Source of the DNA: Bacillus sp. DNRA2
GTDB lineage: Bacteria > Bacillota > Bacilli > Bacillales > Cytobacillaceae
Direction: 5' to 3'
Assembly: GCF_012843265.1 (NCBI RefSeq)
Contig: NZ_JABAIT010000001.1
Span: 124,001-188,000 of the forward strand
Length of the DNA: 64,000 nucleotides
Below are positions 50,001 to 58,369 of this stretch, piece after piece. The first letter of the stretch is position 1. Every line of letters starts with the position of its first letter. Under the pieces are notes generated by a model. That model ran no database searches. It was not told where the DNA came from and worked only from the letters and a program-made list of their open reading frames with translations. The translations under genes and the position numbers were made by a program.

Positions 50001-52719
50001 GCTGGATCGTTGGACAGCAGGAAACTTCCAAGAGGATGCCGTTAAAATCCAAATCGCTGACCAGGCAAATGCCAAAGTGGGTGAGGAGAACGTACACTGG
50101 ATTGATGTGGAATACTATGATGGCGCAAATATCAGTAAAGTGGAATTTTTCTTGGAATCCTACGAACAAGCCATCCAGGATAATTGGATTGGTGAATATT
50201 ACTCAAATAAGAATTTAGAGGGCATTCCGTTATTAATAGGTGGAAAATCTTCAACTAATCAAATCCAAGAAATTAACTTTAACTGGGGTACAAGTTCCCC
50301 TCATACTTCAATACCTGTTGATCAGTTTTCAGCAAGATATACTAAAAAGGTTAATTTCGATAAAGGAACTTATTTATTTACACTACAAGCTGATGACGGT
50401 GTGAGAGTAAAAGTAGATAATCAGCTAATTATTGACTCTTGGTCAGTAGGTGAAGCCGCTATTAGAAAAAATGCTCTTTATTTAGATGGTGGTATGCACA
50501 CAGTTACAGTAGAGTATTATGAAAATACTGGTCTTGCAAATTTGAAATTTAACTATGAGAAAATTTCTACTGATAATGTATTCTATCAATTTTCTAATCA
50601 AGTGTTTCAAAATTGGGGAAGTGCTGGACCAGAAAGTTTACCGACTGACCGTTTTGAAGCTTATTTTGATCAATCGCAAACTTTTAATAGCGGAGATTAT
50701 TTCATTCAAACTGTTGCTGATGACCGAATAAAGGTTCAAGTCGATAATGATTTGAAAATTAATAGATGGTCTAATTCTGATGGAACAATGGATACTGCTC
50801 TGCTACTCAATATGACTGCAGGAGAACATAAAGTATCAACAAATTATTATGAAGATACGGGGCAAGCATTTGTGTCATCACACATTCTTCCATTTGATAC
50901 TTGGCTTGCATACTATTATCCAACAACATCAATCGGAAAAACTCCTGCTGCGGCTAAGGTTATTTCACCAACTGGAGTGAATAAAGCTCTGGTTGACAAT
51001 AATGGTCTAGACAGTCCTGTTCAAAATGTTATTCCGGCAGACAATTTTTCCGCTGTATATCGTACTGCTAAAAGATTGGCTGCGGGCGATTATTTAATAC
51101 GGACGAGGGCAGATGATGGAGTTCGTGTTTACATTGATGGAAAACTTGTTTTAGATCGTTGGACGCTAGGTGATTCTAAGGAAGATGCTGTAAAGGTATC
51201 AATTTCTGACCAGAGTACAACAAATCCTGATGAAAAGAATGTACATTGGATTGAAGTTCAATATTATGAAGCATCTAGCCAAAGTAATTTGGAATTCTTT
51301 ATTCAGCCTTTGAGCAGTGCGTTAGATACTAACCAATGGGTTGGTTATCTATATCCAAATAAAACGCTGACTGGGGAACCAATGATTATTGGTGGTAAGG
51401 AAGCGCAAACCCCAATTCTTGATTTGAATTTTAATTGGGGAACAGGTCAACCACAGGCTAAAATACCTGCTGATGGATTTTCTGCTCGATTTGTCAAAAA
51501 GGCTTATTTTGAAACAGGAATCTATCGAATCAAAACTAGAGCAAACGATGGAATTCGCGTTTACGTTGATGGTGCGTTGACTATCGATTCTTGGACGGAT
51601 AAGGTTAATTCGGCAGATAATGAATCTAATATTACTCTTGGCGCAGGTAATCATGAGATTGTCGTAGAGTATTATGATAATACAGGTGTGGCGGAGCTCA
51701 AGGTTGACTTAATGAATATTACTTCACAGAACGCAAAATTAGTTTCTGCAATTAATTTACCGGTTTATCGTAGCTATGAGGAGTTAGCGGATTATACTAA
51801 GCATCTGACGTATTATAATCCAAGCTATACAAGATATATGGAATTAGGGTATGGTGACTTAGTGTATTTAATTGAAGAGAAAAATTATGCAGCCAAAATC
51901 CAAACTCAGGATGGTAGTGTTGGCTGGGTTCACAAGGATTATCTTGAAAACAATTTAACCGAGGATTTATGGCTAGTTAAAGAAGCTCGCACATTAAGAA
52001 GTAGTGCCTCAAGCTCAAGTAGTAGTCTTGGTACTGTCACTGCAGGTTCAAGGGTTTACGTACTAGACCAGCAAACAGTGCCGGGTACTTCATATACTGA
52101 ATGGTATTATATTCAAACTGCCGCCGGACAACGTGGATGGATATGGGGAGCCATAACGACTAGTGGTAATCAAGGTTATAATCTGATTAAATATGAATTT
52201 AATAAGGTAGGAACTACAACAAATCAGGTTAATATTTTTACTCCACTAAATGCGAAGGCTAATGTTACAGCGGAGCAAATAAACCAATTCATAAATTACA
52301 AAACTGGTGGTAAAACAACAAATATGACGGGAATGGGATACGCCTATTTAATCGCTCAAGAACAAAGCGGTCTTAATGCGATTTATTTACTGGCTCATTC
52401 TGGTCTAGAAACTGGTTGGGGTACTTCCACAATTGTTAAAACAAAGTATAATTATTACGGTATTGGAGCAATAGACTCTAAACCTGCTGAAGGTGCCTAT
52501 GATTATACGACTAAAGAAGGCGGTATTGTGGCTGGAGCATGCTGGATTAGCAGTAACTATGTAATTCGCAGTGGGGACACAGATGATGTATTGCCTTTCT
52601 ATCAACCTACAATTGATAATATGCGGTTTGATAATAGTTGGCATCAATATGCTTCAGACGAGGCATGGGCTGCAAAAATTGGGTTCTTTGCACAAGAGTT
52701 TTACAACTTCATAAATTAG
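47050..52719 (+). CDS. Giant PA14-repeat cell wall glucosaminidase
   Basis: 1889 residues from TTG 47050, with TAGGAGG 12 nt upstream; a longer frame has no site. Signal peptide about 1-28 (ends STVFA). Twelve PA14-like beta-sandwich domains follow as four blocks of three; blocks begin near 47170, 48313, 49456 and 50608. Each domain carries ADDGVRV.VDG...DRW or DDQLIIN.W. Then come an SH3-like region (about 51770-52150, with GWVHKDYLE and GWIWGAI) and a GH73-type glucosaminidase domain (about 52250-52716) with AHSGLETGWGTS, whose Glu is the expected catalytic acid. It cuts the glycan strand. PA14 domains bind carbohydrate, so they may bind wall sugars. Confidence 0.9.
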   Translation: MFHNNLISKVGIGLLSAIIPFGSTVFAEENIYSPPAGTPVHFNWGNGSPASGIPVDYFKGLFDQSKSFASGDYFVQTLADDGVKVEADGNWLINRWSDSGGEQNRALWLNVAEGNHTVKTHYYENTGGAAVFSDVVPFDTWLAYYYPNRNLSGLPSAAKLIQPQGELKKLSQDYGVNSPIAGVPADNFSARFTTAKRITAGEYILRTKADDGVRVFVDGELVLDRWSAAAYQEDSVKINISDQSGAKAGEENVHWIDVEYYEGAGNSKVEFFLEAYKQALDDSWLAEYYPNMNLSGKAVVVGGKNATAKLSMIDFNWGVGSPHPSIPVDSYSARFTKELILEDGVYQFETISDDGVRIWIDDQLIINNWNSSNSERKTAKVNLEQGKHVIKVEYYENAGGAKLSFNYKKYAELQEKAENGVHYNWGTGSPNSKIPADYFIAKFDQSKFFPKGDYFVQTLADDGIKVEADGNWLIDRWSDSGGDRNRALWLGVTEGNHTVKTHYYESTGGATAFSDVVPFDSWLAYFYPNSNLSGLPVAAKMINSEGNLKKLSQDYGLGAPAVGIPADNFSARYTTAKRITAGEYILRTKADDGVRVYVDGELVLDRWSAAAFQEDAVKINISDRTSANVSEKDVHWIDVEYYEGAGNSKVEFFLEPYGLAKDDSWLAEFYPNMNLTGKAAVVGGKNSATKLSTIDFNWGFGSPHRSIPADFYSARFTKDVALDEGMYLFETTSDDGVRVWVDDQLIINHWNSSNSEKNIAKVNLEQGNHVIKVEYYENAGGAKLSFNYKKYAELQEKAENGVHHNWGAGSPNSNMPADYFVAKFDQSKSFTRGDYFVQTVADDGIKVEADGEWLINRWSDSGGEQNRALWPNVTEGNHTVRTHYYENTGGAAVFSDVVPFDTWLAYYYPNRDLSGLPTAAKLIQPEGDLKKLSQDYGLGAPAVGIPADNFSARFTTAKRIAAGEYILRTKADDGVRVFVDGKLVLDRWTAGNFQEDAVKIQIADQANAKVGEENVHWIDVEYYDGANISKVEFFLESYEQAIQDNWIGEYYSNKNLEGIPLLIGGKSSTNQIQEINFNWGTSSPHTSIPVDQFSARYTKKVNFDKGTYLFTLQADDGVRVKVDNQLIIDSWSVGEAAIRKNALYLDGGMHTVTVEYYENTGLANLKFNYEKISTDNVFYQFSNQVFQNWGSAGPESLPTDRFEAYFDQSQTFNSGDYFIQTVADDRIKVQVDNDLKINRWSNSDGTMDTALLLNMTAGEHKVSTNYYEDTGQAFVSSHILPFDTWLAYYYPTTSIGKTPAAAKVISPTGVNKALVDNNGLDSPVQNVIPADNFSAVYRTAKRLAAGDYLIRTRADDGVRVYIDGKLVLDRWTLGDSKEDAVKVSISDQSTTNPDEKNVHWIEVQYYEASSQSNLEFFIQPLSSALDTNQWVGYLYPNKTLTGEPMIIGGKEAQTPILDLNFNWGTGQPQAKIPADGFSARFVKKAYFETGIYRIKTRANDGIRVYVDGALTIDSWTDKVNSADNESNITLGAGNHEIVVEYYDNTGVAELKVDLMNITSQNAKLVSAINLPVYRSYEELADYTKHLTYYNPSYTRYMELGYGDLVYLIEEKNYAAKIQTQDGSVGWVHKDYLENNLTEDLWLVKEARTLRSSASSSSSSLGTVTAGSRVYVLDQQTVPGTSYTEWYYIQTAAGQRGWIWGAITTSGNQGYNLIKYEFNKVGTTTNQVNIFTPLNAKANVTAEQINQFINYKTGGKTTNMTGMGYAYLIAQEQSGLNAIYLLAHSGLETGWGTSTIVKTKYNYYGIGAIDSKPAEGAYDYTTKEGGIVAGACWISSNYVIRSGDTDDVLPFYQPTIDNMRFDNSWHQYASDEAWAAKIGFFAQEFYNFIN
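47161..51718 (+). repeat. Long tandem repeat inside the PA14 glucosaminidase gene
   Basis: Matching codons (HFNW/HYNW/HHNW/FQNW) begin at 47170, 48313, 49456 and 50608, so the unit is 1143, 1143 and 1152 bp. The first three units are highly alike in DNA, with stretches identical over tens of bases. The fourth is clearly older. Confidence 0.9.
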
Positions 52720-52730
52720 ATTCAAAATTA

Positions 52731-52771
52731 TAAAAACAGTCTGCCCGAATAATGGAGCAGACTGTTTTTTA
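52731..52771. terminator. Bidirectional terminator between the PA14 gene and DUF6056 copy 2
   Basis: Perfect arms AAAAACAGTCTGC / GCAGACTGTTTTT around a 12-nt loop. The right arm touches the stop of the minus-strand gene. Confidence 0.88.
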
Positions 52772-54133
52772 TAAAAAGGAGTTGAAACCATTAAAATGCC
52801 ATTTTATGTACATGATAGCTAGATTTAATAATGAAAAACTAGCTAAAATTGATATTGTGTATAACCGATTACAAAATTGATGTTCAATAATGGTTTTTAC
52901 AACTAACAGTGCTAATAAAACTGAAGCGACAGATAAGACTCTATTGCCAGATCCATAAATGGTAGGTGAAAAGAACATTACAACAAGAGTTGAAATAACT
53001 GCTACCAAAATAATAATGACGAAATAGCGATTTTTATTTTTATTAATGTTGAAAAGGATGTAAGCAAGAAGCATGATGTAAAGAGTCCAATAAATATAAG
53101 GTAATAATGCTACAAGAAAATCTAAAGGCATATTCCAAAGTGTAAAAAGACTTTCGGCAAACGAATAATTTTTAATTTTGATGAAGTCATATAAATAAGC
53201 TATTTTATCACCAATAATATGTAATCCAATTGTTAAGGTATATTGCAAAGCGAAAAGGACCGTTATGAAGGAAGGGGATTTCTTATTTTCACTAAATTGA
53301 ACCAATATCGCAATAGTTGATAGCAATAATAAAATATATTTCATATCCCTAAAAAGTTTTTCAAAAGCCCAGATGGTTCCTAAATAAAAATGATCTTTTA
53401 AGCTTAATTGGTCGAATCCGGGAAACCAAAATTCTGTATTCGCTTCGTAACGGACTTGGTTTCCGGGAGCAAAAAGCTGAATACATGCTCCAATGATAAC
53501 CATTAAAGTGAAAAACACAAAAAACAAATCTGTCTTTTGTTTTTTTATTATAAGAACGATCAAGGCCAATACAGAAAAACAAGCTACTGATAACGCGACT
53601 TGTTCATTGCCAATTGAGGCAAGGATACCAGCAATTAAATGAATACTTAATTTCCAATTAATAGTAAGATGATCTTTTCTAAATACTTTGTCTGTAAAAG
53701 GAATCATAGAAAAAGCCCCTAATGCGATAGGCCATAAGTAATTAAATGAGCCTGTTATCCAAAAAAAGCCAGAGCTTAGAACACTTTGTGCAAAATAACC
53801 AAGCACCAAAAGTGTAATTACTATTTCCTGCCATGTTGTAATCTTCTTTATTATCCTGACAATACTAAATGCAAGCAATAGCATCATGAGGGGATTCATA
53901 ATATGCCATAACCATACATTTTCATCAAGAAAGAAATACACCATTGTGTCAGGGAAAAGACGGCCTGACCATTGTGAATACCGTTGTGAAAGCCATTCTA
54001 CAAGTGAGTATTGATCAGATGCCTCGGAAAATATCGTGTCGTCCCCGGGTAGAATCGTAACAATTAATTGGTATAGATAGAGTAAAACAAATATGAATGA
54101 ATAAACAAACCAATTTTTCTGCTTTAGTAGCAT
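52769..54133 (-). CDS. DUF6056 family polytopic membrane protein, copy 2
   Basis: 454 residues with about 12 TM helices. It shares with copy 1 the blocks GDDTIFSEASD, QWSGRLFPDTMVYFFLDE, FFWITGSFNYLWPIALG, IGNEQVALS, LFAPGNQVR and VVMFFSPTIYGS, so the whole protein is homologous. The ribosome site is weak (AGGA, 9 nt). It stands alone between two terminators on the strand opposite to its neighbours. As with copy 1, a role as GT-C-like transferase is a guess from topology and the conserved external Asp pair. Confidence 0.8.
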   Translation of the reverse strand: MLLKQKNWFVYSFIFVLLYLYQLIVTILPGDDTIFSEASDQYSLVEWLSQRYSQWSGRLFPDTMVYFFLDENVWLWHIMNPLMMLLLAFSIVRIIKKITTWQEIVITLLVLGYFAQSVLSSGFFWITGSFNYLWPIALGAFSMIPFTDKVFRKDHLTINWKLSIHLIAGILASIGNEQVALSVACFSVLALIVLIIKKQKTDLFFVFFTLMVIIGACIQLFAPGNQVRYEANTEFWFPGFDQLSLKDHFYLGTIWAFEKLFRDMKYILLLLSTIAILVQFSENKKSPSFITVLFALQYTLTIGLHIIGDKIAYLYDFIKIKNYSFAESLFTLWNMPLDFLVALLPYIYWTLYIMLLAYILFNINKNKNRYFVIIILVAVISTLVVMFFSPTIYGSGNRVLSVASVLLALLVVKTIIEHQFCNRLYTISILASFSLLNLAIMYIKWHFNGFNSFL

Positions 54134-54221
54134 TCTTATTATCCTACTTTCTGAATTACTGTTTTGAGTTGTTTAGTATTAATGGTCTTTTAAAGGATAT
54201 GAAAAACAGCAAAATTAATCT

Positions 54222-54258
54222 TAAAAAGGGTCCAGAGCAATTGTCTGAACCCTTTAAT
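54222..54258 (-). terminator. Intrinsic terminator of the third LCP gene
   Basis: Arms AAAGGGTCCAGA / TCTGAACCCTTT (one mismatch) with a 7-nt loop, then TTTTTAAG on the minus strand. It separates the LCP gene from the DUF6056 gene downstream. Confidence 0.75.
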
Positions 54259-54280
54259 TTATTTATCTCTGGAGTTATAA

Positions 54281-55264
54281 CTATTCATCTATTAAGCCTG
54301 GCTCAAGTCCCAAATGATCCCGAAGTTGATTTGAAAGCGCTTGTCTTGTTTCGGCTTCTACAATATAATACCAAATATCCATTTTCCCGTTATTAATCAT
54401 TTGGCCTGTTCCTTCAATTTCAATTTTTTCAATTGTTTCGGCTGCTGGTTTGTATTGTTGCTGTATACCGACCAATTCATTTAAAGTAAGATTTGTTTTG
54501 ATATTTTTTTCTAGTGCTTGGAGAACTTCATCGTAATTAGTTAATGCTTTAAGGGATTTGCCCTTTTCGATTACCTTTGAAATGACCTCGCGTTGTCTTT
54601 CTTGTCGTCCAAAATCACCGCGAGGATCTTGTTTTCTCATTCGTGCATACATTAATGCTTCTTCACCGTCTAAATGGTGCTCACCTTCTGTAAGGTGTAC
54701 ACCATCCAATTCGAATTCATACTCGTTGTAAACATCGATTCCATCAACCGCATTGACAATGTCTTCAAAACCTTCCATGTTTACTTCTGTGTAATAGTCA
54801 ATTGGTATGTTTAAAAAATGTTCGATAGAACTAATGGTCATTTCGATTCCACCATATGCATATGCGTGGTTCATCTTATCAGTTCTGCTTACTTCTCCAT
54901 CTTCAGGGTCGATTAATTGAGCACGTGTATCCCGTGGTACGCTGACAATCTTTGTTGTTTTTAATTCGGGGTTAAGAGTCATGACGAGCATGGAATCAGT
55001 CCGACCATTATCACCATCTCGTTCATCAACCCCTACAAGGAGAATTGAAATAGGATCCTTTTTAACAAACTCAACTTTCTCTTCCCGTTTCTCTGACACT
55101 TTTCTTTCAATCGGTTTATTCATATTATTAACTGCACGGGCAACATCGCTGTAAATATTATATAGAAAAATTCCAATCCCAGAAATTAGAAGGGAAAAGG
55201 TAATTAAAGCAATTCGTTTCGATTTCCGCTTCTTTTTCCTTCTATTATTAATTCTACTTTCCAT
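54281..55264 (-). CDS. LytR-CpsA-Psr (LCP) family glycopolymer transferase, copy 3
   Basis: 327 residues; AGAAGGG upstream of ATG. The basic N-terminus RRKKKRKSKR leads into one TM helix (about 19-38). LCP domain: SILLVGVDERDGDNGRTDSM, SVPRDTRAQLIDPEDGE, KMNHAYAYGG and FLNIPIDYYTEVNMEGFEDIVNAV. An extra short acidic insertion (DPEDGEVSR) after the Arg motif sets it apart from copies 1 and 2. It directly adjoins the polysaccharide genes and is divergent from them. Likely job: linking the polymer made by the adjacent cluster to peptidoglycan. Confidence 0.9.
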   Translation of the reverse strand: MESRINNRRKKKRKSKRIALITFSLLISGIGIFLYNIYSDVARAVNNMNKPIERKVSEKREEKVEFVKKDPISILLVGVDERDGDNGRTDSMLVMTLNPELKTTKIVSVPRDTRAQLIDPEDGEVSRTDKMNHAYAYGGIEMTISSIEHFLNIPIDYYTEVNMEGFEDIVNAVDGIDVYNEYEFELDGVHLTEGEHHLDGEEALMYARMRKQDPRGDFGRQERQREVISKVIEKGKSLKALTNYDEVLQALEKNIKTNLTLNELVGIQQQYKPAAETIEKIEIEGTGQMINNGKMDIWYYIVEAETRQALSNQLRDHLGLEPGLIDE

Positions 55265-55582
55265 TTGTGATATCCCTTCTTTATTTAGGTCCTATTCATA
55301 TCTTTTATTTTTATAGTCTCCTAAAAATTATAAGCGTCAACTTACGAATGTTGCAACTATAATTAAAAAATTTGGTGAACCTACGCTACAAAATCCGACA
55401 ACATAATGCTATAATTATGCTTTGTAGTCATGAAGGAGCCCTGGAATTTGGAGGAAAATTCTGAAATAACTACAATTATAGTATTTTAGAAGTAATATTG
55501 AAAAGTTTATTTGTTATTTTACCTTGGTCGTTCTTATTAATACATTATTAAATAAAAAGTAATAATAAATATACAAGAAGAT
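55265..55582 (+). promoter_or_regulatory. Divergent intergenic region with candidate promoter of the right-hand polysaccharide operon
   Basis: TGCTATAAT at 55407-55415 is an extended -10 box. No clear -35 box is seen 17 nt before it (TACAAA). About 165 nt of AT-rich leader follow before the first start. I see no recognised riboswitch in the leader. Confidence 0.45.
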
Positions 55583-56389
55583 ATGAGAGAGTGTGTGAAT
55601 TCAGTGGATAATCCCAAAGTAGCAATAAGCATTGTGACCTATAATAGTCAGCATATATTTCGGGTTTTGGACAATATAAAAGAAGAGTTTGGAAATGACA
55701 GCAGATTCCGCTTTGTAATTTTTGATAATCATTCTAGTAATGAATATACGGAGAAATTAAAGAATTATGAGGATTTTGCTGATATTACATTCTATCATGA
55801 AAATAATGGTTTCGGTTTCGGACATAATTATAATTTATTAAATGCTAAAGAGGAATTCTTCTTAATTTTTAATCCGGATATTATCTTGAAACGAGAGGAT
55901 CTATTGAGAATGTTGGATAATATGGAAAAGGATCCAACCATTTCATTATTAGTTCCGAAAGTGTTGAATCCGGATGGCACTGCTCAACATTTAATGCGTG
56001 ACCGTGTTTCAGTATTTGATTATGCCCTTAGATTTATTCCGTTTAAATTTGTAAAAAACATGTTCGCAAAACGTCTTTCTTCTTATGAATTACGGAGTAT
56101 CCCCAATGACCGTTTTGTCGATATTCGAATCGGGTCGGGCTGCTTTATGTTAATTAGAAATAATGCATTCAAAGATGTTAATGGATTTGATGATCGTTAC
56201 TTTATGTATTTTGAAGACTACGATCTATGTTTAGAGTTAAAAAAGCGTCAAATGAGAATTGTGTACACTCCTTTTTCAAATGTAGTTCACTACTATGAAC
56301 GAGGTGCACATAAAAACTCCCGATTATTTAAAATTTTTATCAAGTCAATGATTAAATTTTTTAATAAGTGGGGCTGGAAATTTATTTAG
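55583..56389 (+). CDS. Family 2 glycosyltransferase, rhamnosyltransferase-like
   Basis: 268 residues from ATG 55583; the ribosome site is poor (AGAAG), and a GTG at 55595 is a possible alternative. VAISIVTYNSQHI opens the GT-A fold. FDNHSS (47-52), NGFGFGHNYN and FNPDI (96-100) follow, with GSGCFMLIRNNAF and FEDYDLCLELKKR toward the end, as in WbbL-like rhamnosyltransferases. With rml genes 4.5 kb downstream in the same direction, dTDP-rhamnose is a reasonable donor, though not proven. It is the first gene of the right-hand polysaccharide run. Confidence 0.85.
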   Translation: MRECVNSVDNPKVAISIVTYNSQHIFRVLDNIKEEFGNDSRFRFVIFDNHSSNEYTEKLKNYEDFADITFYHENNGFGFGHNYNLLNAKEEFFLIFNPDIILKREDLLRMLDNMEKDPTISLLVPKVLNPDGTAQHLMRDRVSVFDYALRFIPFKFVKNMFAKRLSSYELRSIPNDRFVDIRIGSGCFMLIRNNAFKDVNGFDDRYFMYFEDYDLCLELKKRQMRIVYTPFSNVVHYYERGAHKNSRLFKIFIKSMIKFFNKWGWKFI

Positions 56390-56442
56390 TTTCATGGGTT
56401 TAAAGATGCAATTAAAATAATCTATATTTGCGGAGGGTAACT

Positions 56443-57057
56443 ATGGAAGGGACATTGTTAATTAATGACTTAATGAAATTTATTAAAAAATACGTTTGGG
56501 TTATTTTACTCTTTACAGTAATTGGTGGTTTGGTTGGGAGAATGCTAGTTCCAGAAGGGCCTCCACCAACATATAAAGCGTCTGCTTTGGTATTGATTGA
56601 AAAAAAGGAACCTGAAGCAGGCATCGTCATTAATCAAACTGATGAAATTGGGCGATTTTTGAATACAGCTCAAACATTAATTGAAACTCCTGTCGTACTG
56701 GATAATGTAAAAAAAGAATTAAAATTAGATGAAAGCGCTAAAGAATTAGCTGACAAACTTGAAGTTGCTAATGAAAACAATTCACATATTTTCAGAGTAA
56801 CTGCAGAGGACGCCAATCAGGAAAAAGTAACAAAGTTGGTAAATTCCGCTGCACAAAACTTTACTAAAGTTGCTGATAAATATTTAGACGTTGACATTGT
56901 TGAAGTGGTAGAGGTGGCAAAGAGCGGTCAGGAATCTAAAATTCTTCATACACGATCTAACGCTAATATGGTTATGGGAGTTATTTTAGGTCTTGTATTT
57001 GGTGCTTTAATCGCATTTATATTTAATTTGACTTCAAAAAAGAAAACAATTCGTTAA
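56443..57057 (+). CDS. Wzz-type chain-length regulator/polysaccharide co-polymerase
   Basis: 204 residues from ATG 56443, with CGGAGGG upstream. TM1 (about 17-34), an external alpha/beta region starting with the Pro-rich PEGPPPTYKASALVLI, and TM2 (about 172-193) give the Wzz/CapA topology. The short basic tail (TSKKKTIR) has no tyrosine-kinase domain, and no separate BY-kinase gene is in the window. Proteins of this kind set polymer length together with Wzy. It lies 53 bp after the first glycosyltransferase gene. Confidence 0.85.
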   Translation: MEGTLLINDLMKFIKKYVWVILLFTVIGGLVGRMLVPEGPPPTYKASALVLIEKKEPEAGIVINQTDEIGRFLNTAQTLIETPVVLDNVKKELKLDESAKELADKLEVANENNSHIFRVTAEDANQEKVTKLVNSAAQNFTKVADKYLDVDIVEVVEVAKSGQESKILHTRSNANMVMGVILGLVFGALIAFIFNLTSKKKTIR

Positions 57058-57160
57058 TAAATATGTCTTTTAAAAATAGAACTTTTCAATTATTTGTTGA
57101 TATGAGGGATGTAAAAGTATTATCGACCTGGAGTTTTTCTAGAAAGGAGTCATCATAAGC

Positions 57161-58369
57161 GTGATAAATCCTTATTTTATACACGGTTTTTCATTTCTCG
57201 CAGTGTTGGTGGCCTACTTATTAAAATGGTCTAATTTATATCCTGACCTTGGACTGACACTATTGTTATTTCTTATTATTTCAATTGTAGTAGCGATCCT
57301 TATTGGAAATTATTTAATGAAATATAAGATTATTGAATTTAATCGATTAATATATAAAGAATATTACCGTTGGATTACTTATGCGATTTTGATTGGTTAC
57401 TTCATAGAATTTTTGTACCATCGGAATTTCCCATTATTAGCAATATTTACAGGGAATTCACTAAGCTATCATGAATTTGGTATTCCCACATTTCATGTGT
57501 TTTTAGTTACGTTTAATTCCTTTTTTTCCATTTTTCTGTTTCAAGTAATTTTATCTGAAAAAGAGAAACGAACTAAAACGATTGTGTTGTATATTCTAAA
57601 TTTAATCCCATCATTGCTTATTATGAACAGAGGTATGCTAGTCATTATCATGATGAGCTGTGTTTTTGTGTATTTAATCAAGTATCAACATAAGATTACT
57701 CTTAAAAAAATCGCAGGATTATCATTGCTATTAGTTGTGTTTTTATATTTTTTCGGTGTTGTTGGGAATATGAGGGTAAACAACTCTTATAACACTAATA
57801 CTTCCATGTTTGATAATAGTCTTTTTTTACAAATTGGTGGGGCTACAGATGAGTTCAAAGATTCAATTATACCAGAAGAATTCTTTTGGCCCTATATCTA
57901 TATTTCATCTCCATTAGCGAATTTGCAAGAAACTATTAATAACTTTGAATACGAGAATGACATTACTGGAAGTGACACCTTTGTCTTTTCTGTAACTCAG
58001 GTATTACCTGATTTTATTAGCAAAAGAATTGTTGGTTCATACGAAATAAACATTCCAAACAGTCTTCAAATTACACCTGAACTTAACGTATCAACCGCTT
58101 TTGCTCAATCCTATGTTATTTTGGGTTGGGTCGGCATATCGTTATTGATCATGTTTATGTTTGGATTTGCATTATTTTATATATTGTTATTGAAAAATTT
58201 AAACAGTGATTACTTTATTGTCGGTCTTGCGATATTAAATTCTATCTTTGTGTTTAACACTTTTAGTAATATGTTCTCTTTTACCGGATTAAGCTTTCAG
58301 TTAGTCTATCCATTGCTGTTTACACTGTTTTCAAAAAAAAAGCCAGTAACTAGAGGAAAAGTATTATGA
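57161..58369 (+). CDS. Wzy-like O-antigen/repeat-unit polymerase
   Basis: 402 residues from GTG 57161, with AAAGGAG 11 nt upstream. About ten TM helices and a large external loop (about 205-315) between late helices fit the Wzy topology. NRGMLVIIMMSCVF (about 157-170) corresponds to the common (N)RG polymerase motif of the oligosaccharide repeat unit polymerase family. It would join flipped repeat units at the outer face. It overlaps the next gene by 4 bp (ATGA), a sign of one operon. Confidence 0.82.
   Translation: MINPYFIHGFSFLAVLVAYLLKWSNLYPDLGLTLLLFLIISIVVAILIGNYLMKYKIIEFNRLIYKEYYRWITYAILIGYFIEFLYHRNFPLLAIFTGNSLSYHEFGIPTFHVFLVTFNSFFSIFLFQVILSEKEKRTKTIVLYILNLIPSLLIMNRGMLVIIMMSCVFVYLIKYQHKITLKKIAGLSLLLVVFLYFFGVVGNMRVNNSYNTNTSMFDNSLFLQIGGATDEFKDSIIPEEFFWPYIYISSPLANLQETINNFEYENDITGSDTFVFSVTQVLPDFISKRIVGSYEINIPNSLQITPELNVSTAFAQSYVILGWVGISLLIMFMFGFALFYILLLKNLNSDYFIVGLAILNSIFVFNTFSNMFSFTGLSFQLVYPLLFTLFSKKKPVTRGKVL

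Noticed and set aside
54097-54396. 99-codon plus-strand frame across the LCP terminator
   Set aside because: It covers the minus-strand DUF6056 start, the terminator and the end of the LCP gene; no ribosome site.
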